A stretch of 64,000 nt of DNA, from contig NC_088677.1 in the NCBI RefSeq assembly GCF_950023065.1, forward strand, positions 21,907,230 to 21,971,229, given 5' to 3'. Source of the DNA: Planococcus citri. Taxonomy: Eukaryota > Arthropoda > Insecta > Hemiptera > Pseudococcidae. The first letter of the stretch is position 1. Every line of letters starts with the position of its first letter. The translations under genes and the position numbers were made by a program. Positions 12,060-23,430 of the stretch are shown here, piece after piece. Under the pieces are notes generated by a model. That model was not told where the DNA came from. It made no database searches and worked only from the letters and a program-made list of their open reading frames with translations.

Positions 12060-13640
12060 GTTATCAAACATTTTTTTTTTTCATTTTTAGTAGAAAAAAT
12101 GAAAACTTTGGCCAAAAATACATATACGTTTTTTTTAAAAAATAATAGTTTTTGAAAAAAATGTTAATTTTTGATGAAGAGTGTAAATTTTTGCAAAAGA
12201 ATGTCAACTTTTTAAAAAAATGTCAATTTTTGCCTCCAAAAAAATGACATTTTTTGCCTTCAAAAAAATGGTTTTTTTGCCTCCAAAAAAGGGCATTTTC
12301 CCTCCAAAAAATGGAATTTTTCCCTCCAAAAAATGGCATTTTTCCCTCCAAAAAATGACATTTTTTACCTCCAAAAACATGGCATTATTTTTTGTCTCCA
12401 AAAAAATGGCATTTTTTGCCTCAAAAAAAATAACATTTTGTGCCTCCAAGAAAAATGTCATTTTTTGCTGCCTCCAAAAAAATGCCATTTTTTACGAAAG
12501 AATGTCATTTTTACTCGAAAAATTATCGTTTTCAAGTCAGTCTGTGCAAAAATGCCAAGTTTAACAAAAAATTATATTTCATGAATAAGAGAAAATACAG
12601 GAAAATTCAATTCGTTTGAGACATGCCAAATTTTTACATGAAAGTTTTTGCAAAAAAAGTTGCATTTTTTCAGAAAATGACAGCTCTTGGAAAAACATCT
12701 TAGTATTGTGCACAAAAATGTGGATGTTTACGAAGGAATGCCAACTTTTACCAAAGAGTGTTAATTTCTGCAAAAATGTCAACTTTAACCAAAAAATGTT
12801 AATTTCTGCAAAGAATGTCAACATTTTAAAAAAAAATGTCATTTTTTATCGAAAAATAATTTATTTTTTGAGAAGAAAAGAAAGTTGAATTTTTACAAAA
12901 ATTGTCCTCTGAAAATCAATTTTTACAAAAATTGTGTTCTGAAAGTCAATTTTATTGAAATTTGAATTTTTCTTTCAAATACATCAGGTTTTGCTCAAAA
13001 ATTTCAATTTTTTCAAAAAGAGGTCAATTTGAAGACAATAGTGTCAATTTTTTCTAAAAACGTAAATTTTTACTAAAAAATTGTCTTGTGCACAAAAATG
13101 TTGAATTTTTGCAAAAAAGTCAGGTTATAAAAGTTGTTTTTTTGAAAGTAAATTTTTTACCAGTTTCTTTAAAAAGTCAATTTTTACAAGAAAGTGTCCG
13201 TTTTTTCTCAAAAATGGCAATTTTTCTTTTAAAAATGCCAAGTTTCGAATTTTTACTAAAAATGGCGATTTTTACTGATATTGTTTATTTTTCTAAGAGT
13301 AAAAACTTTTACAAAAAAGTCAACTTTTCAAATCAAGAACTGCCAATTTTTTCAAAAAATTTTCTTTTGTTTTACAAAAAATGTCAATTTTTGGTACTTT
13401 AAAAAGAACAGTTCAACCTTTTACCAGATCATTTTTGAAAGCAAAAAAAAGTTCTATCGAGAAATTTAATATGGAGCAAACCTCAGATGGAGTGTTTTTT
13501 TTGCAAATGAAAGTTTCGAAGAAATTTCACTCGAAAATATGACAATTTTTACAAGTGTCAGTTTTGTTTGCAAAAGAGTCAAAATTTACACGATTTTTCA
13601 AGAATGACAATTTTTTGCGAAATAGTCGATTAATTCCAGT
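12060..13640. repeat. Degenerate T/A-rich repeat block
   Basis: About 1.6 kb of imperfect repeats around AATGTCAATTTTTACAAAAA-type words, resembling the 7.0-8.1 kb block. Both strands contain open frames (up to 124 codons) rich in Phe, Lys and Asn, which is the expected by-product of T- and A-runs. The most regular part is the tandem array at 12230-12495. Confidence 0.65.
12230..12495. repeat. Short tandem array, about 24-31 bp unit
   Basis: Roughly nine to ten copies of a unit reading CCTCCAAAAAATGGCATTTT with variable A/T-run lengths and variants TGACAT and TGGAAT in the core. The core AAAATGGCATTTT is nearly self-complementary, so each unit can fold into a small hairpin. The CCTCC separator is strongly conserved between copies. 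Confidence 0.8.
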
Positions 13641-16600
13641 GGTCTCAAATTTTTTATGAGGCACTTTCAACTCAAAGTAAATTGCGTCTATTAAATCTGG
13701 TCAAAGTTCAAGTCGTTTTTTTTTTCAACCGAATTTTATCGTATCGGAAACTACTCTAGAAATTTGTACAATACTTCTTGTTCGTTGCCACATTTTTCGT
13801 CATAAAATTGAATTTTTTATTATTTTTCGTGAATTTTCAAGCTCATTGTTTATCAAAATTGAAGATAATTTATTCAGTGTTCACGTTTGGCTCAATTTTT
13901 AAATTTGGATTTGGAATTCAGATCAGAATTTCAAATCTCTCAGCGAAAAATGTCGATGTTAAAAACAGTTTTGGCCTAATTCAGATTTTAAAATAGCAAC
14001 ACTGCGTCTTTAAAATCGTCTCGAAGTGTGTACTTTCATCAACGTTTCTAAAATCCCAAATTCTGGACCTTTGCCTTTCTTGCTGTTTGGTCCTTCAGTG
14101 ACCCCCTATTTGTATATAAGTTTAAACTCGATTTTCGATTCGTTTTTCTAGTACTGAAATTGGTTTCGCTGATTTCCCCTTCTCCTTTTCTCATTTGTAT
14201 ATTTACCTTCCTGATTAAAAAAAATAGAATGAAAAATTGAAAGAACACGTCCAAATACGACTGTATTATGGTCAAAGATTCACGTAGCCAGACGATTCTC
14301 ATCCGACAATGGAGTTTTTTTCCGAGTTTGATGGACAATCCGATAAGAGGTTTAGTATGGTGAGAGAATAAAAGACGTGAAATACGAACCGCGGAGGGAG
14401 CGAGGGGATCACCTTGGACCACGGTGGGTTTGAGTTTTCAAATGATAGACGAGTGGACGCGAATTTTTGATGTTCAGTATTGCGTAAAGAGGAAAAAAAT
14501 GATGGAAAATTGACGAGGTAGGTACTCATATATAACAGACATTACGAGTAGGTACATTAAATGTACGTGATGTAGTTGGATTATTCTGGAATAATGTTGT
14601 CATTACGCGTTGGTCGATTTATTCGAATGATAATATCGATTACGTAAAACGTACGAAAAAATAAAAAAGGGTAACCTTAGGCAGGATATGCGCTTCGTTG
14701 CGGAATTTGTTATTAAAATCAGATTTAGAAATAGGTTCTAAGTACCTTGCGCCTATCTATACCTGGGGTCGACTCGAGCGGTTCATTGTGTATAGATGCC
14801 AGATTTTGTGAAAATGAATTTTTCATAACTTTATACCTAATACGAACCTTTGGCCTTTGAACAATTTGATTCACGTATAGGGTACGAATAGGTTATACAG
14901 AGATGTAGAGAGGAGTAAATTATGTTCGAATTATTACACTGTCGTGTTCTCGTTTAATGGCCATTAAAGTTTGCAAAAAGGGATTCGTGCCGGCTTCGGA
15001 ATCGGCAATTGCTTTAACCCCAACGTTGTACTTTTCTATGCTCCGGCGAGACCATTATTGTAGAATTGTTTCGTGTACTACAAGAGTAATATGAATACGA
15101 TGTGCGGCATCTTGATACCGAAATTATTCCGGCGTAAAGTTTACACGAGGAGCGGTGCTCTGTAAAGGGAAAAGGGTGCAATGAGATGAGAAAGTGCTCG
15201 TATTCGTATATACGAGTACACGCGGTGAAAATAGTACACCACACACGTGAACTTTACGACCATCGTGTAGTGGGCGAAAGGGAAACAAACTTCACGCTAA
15301 AATGGTTTTATATGCTCGCGAATGTTGAATTTGATGAATTTCTTTGCATAAAGAGAAGAACTCATAAGCTGTGGAGGGGCAGTAGTATTTTTATGTATAT
15401 CTTTATTAAGGGTGCGAACATCTCTGGTCGGGCTGAACTAGCGCCGGCATCATGGTCACACACACCCTAAAAAAGAAAAAAAATGAACCACTCCTATATC
15501 TATACGATAATATGGTAATCTTTGGAACATTTCCTGTGATCTTTTCATGCGAACATTGACCTATTTTACATTGACTCGAAAGAATATACTCGTATTTATA
15601 CGAGGAGAAAAAGCTGCCTGTGAGGCTTGAACGCCCCAAACGCAGCCGATAAGATCTTGTATTTGAGGAGAAATCATATCGTCGGACGGAAGCTTTTACC
15701 ACGGTAATATTTTTCTTCGACGATGGTGTATCGAGAATGAATTATATGCACCCTGTTGTGCTTATGCTGCTTGGCGTTTATTTGGTATATATAGTGGAAT
15801 ATGGAATGGTCGAGGTTAACGGTGCATCTTTAACCATTTACGTTAAAGAGTAGTGCTCTTAGCCTTTAAAGTGGTTTGGTTATTGCTCCCGTGGTATTCA
15901 CAAGTATACGTATATTTGCCATAGAGCTAAGGGTGAGTCGTACTCCTACCACCTTTTATAGTACTACACCCATTTGGCAAATATTTATTGTAGGCTTTTG
16001 CAAAAAGCCACCACACTGAATTATTGAGTAACAGCTTCCAGAAAATATTGGTAAAATGTCGTATTACGCTACAACAGTGAGAACGTATGTGGAATTACGT
16101 ACTTTTCTGCTCCAGCTCCTGCATCCCAAACGCATGCATGATATTCGGTTATGTTAAAAGTAACTTTGTCACTATTTCTTTTGCAGGTTACTTTTTGTTA
16201 CTGTTTCATTAAGAAATGCTAAATTTAAAGATTTGAGTACCAAACTAAGTAATAAGTACCTACATTTTAATGTTGACAACTTGTCAATGTTGATGTCAAT
16301 GTGCAATTTAACATCCACAAATACATACACAACATCAGCGTCATTTTCTAAATTTGGGAAATCTTTGAAAATTTGGTCAAGGTTGGTGTTGACGTATTTG
16401 TGGAGAATCAACTTTCATATCAACATATCATCAACAACTCCAAACTATGAATAAATGAGTAATTTTGTCAATGGCATAAAACATTTGTTTTCCCCTTTAA
16501 ACAAGATCATATTTTTACATGTTTACTGAACTTTTAAACACTAAAACAGAATTTTGATTATGAAACATTGGTTGACATGGCTGTCAATGTAAATTTTAAG
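13641..16600. other. Unique-looking non-coding stretch
   Basis: No gene is supported. Open frames of up to 124 codons lack domains. Near 16230-16445 there is loose recurrence of gttgac/gtcaac words without a clear unit. The stretch ends at the TA target duplication of the MITE at 16603. Confidence 0.5.
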
Positions 16601-16602
16601 TA

Positions 16603-17150
16603 CAGTACACTCTCGATAACTCGAAATCCAAGGGGAATGGTCGTTCATTCGGCTTATAGAGGTTTTCGAGATAATCAGTTTCGAGTTATGCAGGTAAGAT
16701 TTTGAGAGAGTTCTAGTTATAGAGGTCTTACGAAATGAATGGTCTAAGAGATATGTTAGTGCATAAAAGATAGAAGTATGAATTTAAATATTCGAGTTAT
16801 AGAGGTAAACGCCAGACAACGTACGACTTATACAGGCTTTCTCACTATTCTCGGCAAAAGTTTAGCTTGAAGTTACAACTGAGATATTTAAGTGCATGAA
16901 AGATAGAAGTAAGAATTGAAAAATATTCGAGTTATAGAGGTAAACGCCCGACAACGTACGAGTTATAGAGGCTTTCTCACTATTTTCGGCAAAATTTTAG
17001 CTTCGAGTTACGACTGGTTTGTATAGTCAATTTCGACTTATCCAAGTAAAGTTAACATTGAGTGTTACGGAGATTTCAAGGGGAATGGAGGTTGATTCGG
17101 CTAATAGAGGTTTTCAAGTTAAAGAGTTTCGAGTTATCGAGAGTGTACTG
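16603..17150. mobile_element. pogo/Tigger-like MITE (Tc1/mariner superfamily), non-autonomous
   Basis: Bounded by perfect inverted termini: CAGTACACTCTCGATAACTC at the left and its complement ending gagtgtactg at 17150. The flanking TA dinucleotides (16601-16602 and 17151-17152) fit the TA target duplication of Tc1/mariner elements. CAGTA-type ends with CTCGAT are known from the pogo/Tigger group. The 548-bp element has no transposase. Its interior is unusual: a roughly 120-bp unit containing cgagttatagaggtaaacgc is present twice (about 16793-16875 and 16927-17005), and both ends carry a subterminal direct repeat (caaggggaatgg, then gattcggct or cattcggct, then atagaggtttt). Superfamily assignment is inference from ends and target site. 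Confidence 0.8.
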
Positions 17151-17152
17151 TA

Positions 17153-17850
17153 TTGAATTTTACATCAACTTGGTCATAATGGAATGTCAAGGTATCAGAA
17201 ATGATGAGAAAATTTTGAAAATTTTGATTAGCCTGGCTTCTTTACAGACAGAAGATTTCCAATAAATAACCAATTGATCATTTTTTGTAGTATGTATTAA
17301 GTAAGAGTGAACTTTTGCAAGCCTTATTATAAAACACGAGATAAAAACAAGACATATAAAAACTTAAAAACAACTAGAAAAAGTACAAAATGTGAATGCT
17401 AGTGTTGCTACTGGTCACCACTTAAAAACTATCAACCATGCATAAAGAAACTAGAAAATTGCCTAAGTACATAAATCAAAATTGATTAACAACACCCTTT
17501 TACACTAAAATAATAAAAACTACTCGTATGCAAAAAACAACTTGAAGATTATAAGGAAGCTTAATATAAAATTACAAACACATGAAAAAAAATGCATGAA
17601 AGCTTGAAAACAGATGAAAGCACAATTAAACAAACAATGAAAGGATGAAATAACTATTGAACGTACTTACATACAAAAAAATTAATGATACAGATGGACA
17701 AAACTCACTGAACTTTACTGATAACAATATCACAATTCACGTTTTTGAACTTACAATCTACAATCAAGCCCTCTAGACAGGGAGCAACAATGTTGGTTTA
17801 CCTTTTTCTGAATAAAAACTTGAGAGCACTTAGCCTCTTCATAGCTATAT
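17153..17850. other. AT-rich non-coding stretch between MITE and retroelement relic
   Basis: No recognisable gene. It may include decayed downstream sequence of the Copia-like relic that begins at about 17860 on the minus strand, but no pol motifs are visible. Confidence 0.4.
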
Positions 17851-18599
17851 GTACTTCAAGCATTTGTTATCGTTGGGGACATTCTTCACCATACATCCAG
17901 CAATTTTTTTACCAAATGTCAGCTCCACTGACATCAGTGGGAGCTGGAACTGTTGTAGCTACCATTGCTGCTTTTATTTGACTGGACTCTGGCACTTTTG
18001 TTTCAGCCACAGTTTTCAGTATTGGCTTCTTTTCTTCTAGGACAATACTTTAAATATCTTTAACTAGTACAACTCCTCTAGTTTGTAAGGCAGCTCTGAT
18101 CATTAAATGCGCTTCAAATCATTCTTCCATCAATCCATTCATCAGATAATGAATGTGTTTGGAATCAGTCATAAAGCAACCCTGCATACATAACTGATGA
18201 ATAGGGTGTGGCATTATGTGCGAGTAAAAAGGCTGAAATATGCATTAAATATGCGACCTTTTTTACCCCAAATATGGTCAAAATATGCATTTTCATTAAA
18301 ATATGTAAAGAATATGTAACTTTGATATGGGTGTCATTTCATAGCTGTTTGAAACCCGCATTCAAAATGTTGTCCGAATTTTACTCAGAGCTAAAACACC
18401 AAAGAAAAATGAAAAAAAAACAACAAAAATTCAGATTTGTAGAGAAAACATTTTAATATTAATTCAGGTAACATTACAGTACAAGGTGATGTTTCAAAGT
18501 CACTGGTTCAAAACTTCTTCAATTGTCAGATAAAATAAAATACCTTTAAAACGCTTAAACTTTGCTCCACATCGCAGGAAACAAGGAGTAAAATTAAAT

Positions 18600-19671
18600 T
18601 TACTTACTAAAAAATGCTGGATCTGCATCTGCAAGTTGTGGGTATGTTTTCAGCTTTTTGAACTGGTTAGAGTTCAAATCTTTGAATATTTGTAGTGCTG
18701 GGTTTTTGTCAATAATGGATTTCACTTTTTGTTTGACAACTTTATTCGGAGCAGCTTTGAGTTTGTTGACAACTTCTTGAAAAAGTTTAAGGGTATCTTA
18801 GATAGATTGACTGCTTTTTTCCAATTTTATGATAATTTCCACTAGAAACACGTAATACTGGTTTACAAATGCGATTTGTTGAAACACCTCATCATCAGAA
18901 AGCAACTCCTTGGCTTTTATTACTGCTACTGCATCATCCTCAAATGTATCCACTACATCTTTGATTTCGCCGCACTCAATGGTATAGTATTGCACTGCTG
19001 AAAGCCATGTGCCCCATTGAGTCACCATAGGTGAAGGCGGATTGCAAATTTTTGGATATTTTTCTTTCAACTTTTGCCTATGGTAAGGCGCCTTGAGAAA
19101 CACTTTCTTCAACTCGCTGATAACATTATCTGCTTTCTTGTATTCACCTCAAGTACAATCCGCGATTTGATGAATTGCATGATCAAGGCAGGTTATGTGC
19201 AACATTTTTGTATACAGCACCACTGATGAATCTCGAGCTGCCTTACACAATGTACTGTGCTGCATCTGTGATTAGAGTGAGTATTCTGTTGTATTGAATG
19301 TGACCTGGCCCCTGGCCATAGGACCTTGATTGCTTCATTTAGCGCTTTTTCAATAGTTTCACTGTTGGTTTTTCCAAGGTGAACACAATGAATCAGGTAA
19401 GCATTTGACTTGACTTCTGGTTCTAATTTTCCAATGATGATGTTTGCAATGTAACTAAAAGGGTGAAATGAAAATACTTTAGAATTTCCACTGCTCAAAT
19501 TTCATGTTTCATTTTGAGAATTAAATTTGTTACCGCTCTTCAACATCAGTTGTTTCATCTATAGATGCCCAAATGCAACTGTCTCCAATTTCTTCACGTA
19601 TTTTTTTGATAGTTTGTAAATATTCAATTTCAACATAGTTTCTTCTTACCATCAATTTGTTTAGTGGATTT
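18600..19671 (-). pseudogene. hAT transposase relic (CGGBP1-like/DUF659-type)
   Basis: Minus-strand reading recovers blocks in the order typical of this hAT group. First come IREEIGDSCIWASIDETTDV (a DUF659-like catalytic-core region) and, after an intron, YIANIIIGKLEPEVKS. Then LITDAAQYIV, KAARDSSVVLYTKMLHITCL and DHAIHQIADCT. Last are KKVFLKAPYHRQKLKEKYP, TQWGTWLSAVQYY and a C-terminal KLFQEVVNKLKAAPNKVV region. It is broken by frameshifts near 19290 and 19250 and by in-frame stops near 19149-19151 and 18798-18800. The N-terminal zinc-finger region is missing, since only about 130 bp separate the first block from the right terminus. The reading runs into a GTAAGT donor-like site near 18600-18608, so a last exon may follow. 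The family is assigned from memory of conserved blocks; function is lost. Confidence 0.75.
19455..19533 (-). other. 79-bp spliceosomal intron within the hAT transposase relic
   Basis: On the minus strand the frame reads ...GAA GAG CG, then GTAAC...TTTTAG, then T TAC ATT GCA. Splicing joins Glu-Glu-Arg to Tyr-Ile-Ala-Asn, matching the family block 'DVEGRYIANV'. GT (19533-19532) and AG (19456-19455) are canonical, the 3' end is pyrimidine-rich, and the intron lies in phase 2. It supports a eukaryotic, insect-like origin. Confidence 0.7.
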
Positions 19672-20198
19672 CAACCTACATACTTTGTCAATGAAATTGG
19701 GCTCAACTTGCAGGGATTTTCCTGAAATGTAAAATGCTTTCATTACTTTCAGAACCAGAGATCACCTGCAAAATATGCATTTGCATATAATGCTGCACCC
19801 TACTGATGAATGAGCATTGATATTTCATTCACATACTCTTCTATAGAGTCAAATTTGGTTTCTCTTACAGCCACCAATCTTGTATGTAAACTAATGGAAA
19901 CACTGCAATTCTTTACTGCATATTGCTCATGTAATTTTTCCATTACTTAGTAAGGACACTCGGCTGACTTCACTACACTGAGTATAAGGTTATCTAGCAT
20001 ACCAATGATTGCATCCATGACTTTATTTTTCACACGATCTGTGAGTTTTGTCAGATCTTCTTCTTAAATTATTGCTCTGATACAGTCCAAATTTCTTAAT
20101 TGTGCTTTAAATGGAAACTTCCATTCGAGGAATTCTTTTCCTTTAAAAATATGATGCAAGGGCACTGCTTTGGTACTACTTTAACTTGCAGATGCCAT

Positions 20199-21260
20199 TT
20201 TCTCTTTGAATAAGTATTATGCGCAACAAACACACAATGAACAACAAGAACAAAAAACAAACTTAGTATAATACCACAGGGTCTCTGGGCCCATAGCATA
20301 CACCTGCTTGACCTGCTTAGTGCTTATATCTCGCATATCAGTTGGTTTCTAGCATATTTGATGGTTTCTTTCAGGATTTTACTGGGAGAGTTAGCTGGTG
20401 AGTTTGTTGTCATCACCTCTGATCGTCTTCTCCCTCTTGTTGGTTTTCCTTGAAGTTTGCCCTGTAGGTAACTCTAGCAGGGGTGTTGACTGTAACTGCA
20501 AAAAAAAAAAAAAAAAAAAACTGTAACCAAAACCCGAACAAAAACTGTAATTTTAGCCATTATCAAACCAAACTGAAACTGAAAACCAAAATTCATAGGT
20601 TTTCTAAAAACCATAACATAGCATAATGAAATCAGTGAGAGTGAAACCAAAACCAAAAACCGATTAATGTTGGTTACGGGTTTTCAATTTTTCAATTACA
20701 TTGTTTTAACATTAATTTGTTGGAGATTTTTTAGACTTTCAAGACTTGAAATCAGTAAAAATCGACAATTTTGATCATTGTAAAATAATTTCTGATAATT
20801 TATTACTAAGATTTAACTATAAGATCAACCACTCATTAGTCATTTATAATTCATAATGATTAATTGAATTTGTGTTTGTTAAATCTGTGAAACCGTTGAG
20901 AATCATAACTGAAAACGAAACCTAAACTTTTGTAAGTAAAACCAAAACCGTAACCAAAAACCAAAATTTTCAATTTTAAAATCTAATCTGAAACAAAACC
21001 CAAAAAATTTCAACAAAAAAATTGGAGTAAAAAGAGGCACTGAAAAATGTGAGATGGCTAGAGTGAGGCTAGCTCAAGTGCCGTTAGCTTCCACTCAAAC
21101 ATTGAAAAACGAGGTAAACGATCTTATAAGTATAAGAGACCACTAATTCTATTCAGAGAAAATTGGACAAAAACGTTAATAAATGTACATCTGCTTTTTA
21201 AAAAAATTCTCAATTTCTCAAATTTCTGGTTACTTTTTCGCCATTTTTCAATTACTAAAG
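20199..21260. other. Non-coding stretch with an aaccaaaacc-type degenerate repeat
   Basis: Includes an A21 run near 20500-20520. Scattered words of the aaccaaaacc and aaccgaaacc type follow at 20520-20670 and 20905-21010. The repetition at both ends suggests a degenerate non-autonomous element, but I could not find matched termini or a target duplication. No LTR for the neighbouring gag relic is evident. Confidence 0.35.
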
Positions 21261-22480
21261 TTACTGAAAAAATTCAAATAGTCAACATGTCTGAAAACTC
21301 ATGATTATCTCACTGCAAATATCGTTGCTCGTTCGTGTCGGTAAATTCAAACGACAAAAATGCCACAACGAGTAATTTTTAACGCCGTTATGTGGCATGC
21401 TATATAGGAAATTGACAGGACAGCTTCCTCGATTATATGGATTCGAACATTGTCTTAAAACCGTATTTGTACCTACGCGGTTTTCATTTTCTCTGCGGTC
21501 GGAGCAGCAATAAGAGTATTTCGTGTTTGTTAAACACGTTTTTTTTTTCTCTCCTCCGCCTTCTGGCTGCATCGTGTGGACGATTTAATATACGAGATTC
21601 GCATTCGTCGACTCTGTAATTGTTCTAAATTGTCTGATGTTTATTCACTCCAATTACTTCTTTGCTAAATGATTGCATTTCTTTCGTGTTCTGATAAATA
21701 CACTGAAAATGTATGTAGGAGTTGTGAAAGTTGATTGTGTATTTAAAAGAATAATTAATGGCGTGTTTAGTCGAAGATAAGCGACTTTGTACACGTATAT
21801 TTTCCGATGAATTCGCTGATGTGTTAAAGCGACCGACCGTGCGGCTCAGGCTGCAATGCTCCTGGTACATATTTTTCTACCGCACCTGATATGAAATTTT
21901 TCACAACTTCGTAAGCTTGCCAAGTTGAGTGCTATGATGTACGAGTAGGTAGTGACCGTATTGTTCGTGTACATATTATTTGAAGTGTTTGTATTAGAAA
22001 AAAAATACTATGTAATGATATCGGGGGAAATGGTAATTGGCCGAAGGTGTGCTTGTAATCTTTGAACTTGCAATGTACGTGAGTCATATCCGCAACGATC
22101 TTTTAAAGTTCAAGTTCAAGTGTACGTGATTGTACATATTATAGATTTGAAGTATTTTTTTCACGTTTCTTCTTGTTTGTTTAGAATTTATTTGCGAAAA
22201 ATTGCGGAATTTTTGGGTTTGAAAAAGTGAAAAACTTGTCGTTTTTGGCAAGTTTGGTGTGAAAAAACTTTTTTTTTTTGGACAAAATTGAGTACGAGTC
22301 CGAAATAGTAAATTTTTGCTTTTTCCAGTGACGGCGGGGGGGGGGGAGGCGTGGGATTCAAATGGACATTGATAAAACAAAATTTTACCATTTAGAAGAT
22401 GACTTCAGGAAATTGTGGGAGTGAGCTTGAGCTTTCTTATTGTTCTATCTATTGGATTGCGATCGAATAGTTTCCTTACT
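21261..22480. other. Unique-looking non-coding stretch
   Basis: No gene is supported. Open frames up to 98 codons lack domains. A G10 tract is present near 22336-22346. Confidence 0.45.
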
Positions 22481-22484
22481 TTGA

Positions 22485-22710
22485 ATTATTATAGTCGGGG
22501 AGCCCACATAAGGATCTATTGCACCCCCCCCCCCGGTTGATCCTCCGAGACAACTTTTTTCTTATAGGGGAGTCCTAAGGAACATTTCTAGCCCTTGTCT
22601 TGAAAAAAAGTGGCCCTACATACAAAATGGCGGCCATTTTGATTGACAGGTCAGCCAAAATCGCAATTTTCCTTTCCAACATAGGACTTGCTAAACCGTA
22701 AAAGGTAGAT
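22485..22710. repeat. Dispersed repeat B, copy 1
   Basis: Shares ordered words with 46615-46870: a 'ttgcaccccc' tract, gatcctc.gggacaactttttt (here gatcctccgagacaac), 'aggaacattt' or 'aaacatttt', then 'acaaaatgg.g.c.attttg'. The two copies are strongly diverged. Function unknown. Confidence 0.5.
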
Positions 22711-22729
22711 CGAAAGATCAGGCAAAAAT

Positions 22730-23430
22730 TTATCACCTGTCAAAATTTCAAGTGCTTAAGTGCCTTTTTCGATTTTTGGTGAATTTTTGAAAATCAAATT
22801 TAGGCCAAAAATGAGGGAAAAAATCCAAATTTTACCAATTTGACCAAGAAAGCCGAAATTTGGAGTATACCCTATTTTCGACATGCCAAATCGATTGGAA
22901 ACCGTTTCAAACCGTTTTGAGCAGTTCTGGAGCCTCCAGCAGATTTTTGAATCTCGAAATTCCCACAAAATTTCATCAAATGGAGTTGGAGAGCAGAAAT
23001 TCATTCTGCAAACTAATTTCAATACGCTACGAAGTCGACTGCAGGTGAATTTTAAGTCGTTTTGGAGCCTCCAGCGACTTTTTGAAAATTACTGGAGCCT
23101 CCAGTAGATTTTTGAAACTTGAAATTTCCCAAAATTTCATCAAATGGAGATTGAAAGACGAAATTTATCCTGCAAACTAATTTCAATACGCTATACGAAA
23201 TCGACTGCTGGTGGATTTCAAGTCGTTCTGGAGCCTCCAGCACTTTTTGAAAGGTTGTATCAGTAGTTGTATGGCGTTTTTTGGAAAATTAGTTTGCAGA
23301 ATGAATTTCTCAGCTTTCCATCTCCATTTTGACGAAATTTTGGGAAATTTCAAGTTTTAAAAATCTACTGGAGACTTCGGTAATTTTCAAAAAGTCGCTG
23401 GAGGCTCCAAAACAACTTAAAACCCACCTT
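22730..23430. repeat. Dispersed repeat A complex 1 (CTGGAGCCTCCAG family) with inverted repeat
   Basis: A unit running tttttcgatttttggtgaat, aaaaatgagggaaaaaat, ccaaatcgattggaaaccg, ttttgagcagttctggagcc is followed by two direct copies of a segment containing tggagcctccag and 'ctgcaaactaatttcaatacgct'. An inverted copy comes next: 23044-23183 pairs with 23286-23428 as arms of about 140 bp, near-identical over long stretches, around a loop of about 100 bp. The near-palindrome occurs at about 22930, 23062, 23092, 23229 and, inverted, at 23398. The structure suggests a foldback-type non-autonomous element. No target duplication was found and there is no coding capacity. Confidence 0.7.

Larger units (their letters stand above)
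18202..19802 (-). mobile_element. hAT transposon, decayed copy with perfect 8-bp target duplication
   Basis: The 1601-bp element has imperfect terminal inverted repeats TAGGGTGTGGCATTATGTGC (left) and GCATATAATGCTGCACCCTA (right). It is flanked by identical 8-bp copies of CTGATGAA at 18194-18201 and 19803-19810. TAGGG-type ends plus an 8-bp duplication are hallmarks of hAT elements. The interior holds a degraded minus-strand transposase. It inserted into an older Copia-like gag. A perfect target duplication around a broken transposase suggests mobilisation by another copy, or an insertion young enough that the 8-bp site has not mutated. Confidence 0.85.
17860..20198 (-). pseudogene. Copia-like retrotransposon gag relic, split by a hAT insertion
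   Basis: Reading the minus strand from an ATG at 20196-20198 gives a degraded gag resembling the Copia/UBN2 type. Visible blocks are FKGKEFLEWKFPFKAQLRNL early, then EEDLTKLTDRVKNKVMDAII, EKLHEQYAV, FDSIEEYVNEISMLIHQLCM and HYLMNGLMEE. This matches the family order: an N-terminal W-containing block, an 'L..I' helix region, a spacing block and a 'VxxLLxSLP'-like helix. Several stops interrupt it (after MASAS, after RAII, after ECPY, and later), so it is dead. The hAT element at 18202-19802 interrupts it exactly; removing that element and one 8-bp target copy restores one frame across the junction. A degraded CCHC-like patch (CWMYGEECPQR) may follow near 17870. No LTR, protease or polymerase is identified. 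The family call is from pattern memory, not a search. Confidence 0.6.

Noticed and set aside
12204..12584. Open frames of 83-114 codons on both strands at 12.2-12.6 kb
   Set aside because: They follow a short tandem repeat and consist of repeated Phe/Lys/Ala blocks; no protein family, start context or splice sites.
20498..20520. A21 run as the tail of a processed retrogene or LINE
   Set aside because: No coding sequence or target duplication adjoins it; homopolymers of this length are frequent in the window.
20466..21060. A hAT-like element starting at gcaggggtgttgactg
   Set aside because: The left end looks suitable, but I could not find a matching inverted end or an 8-bp duplication within 600 bp.
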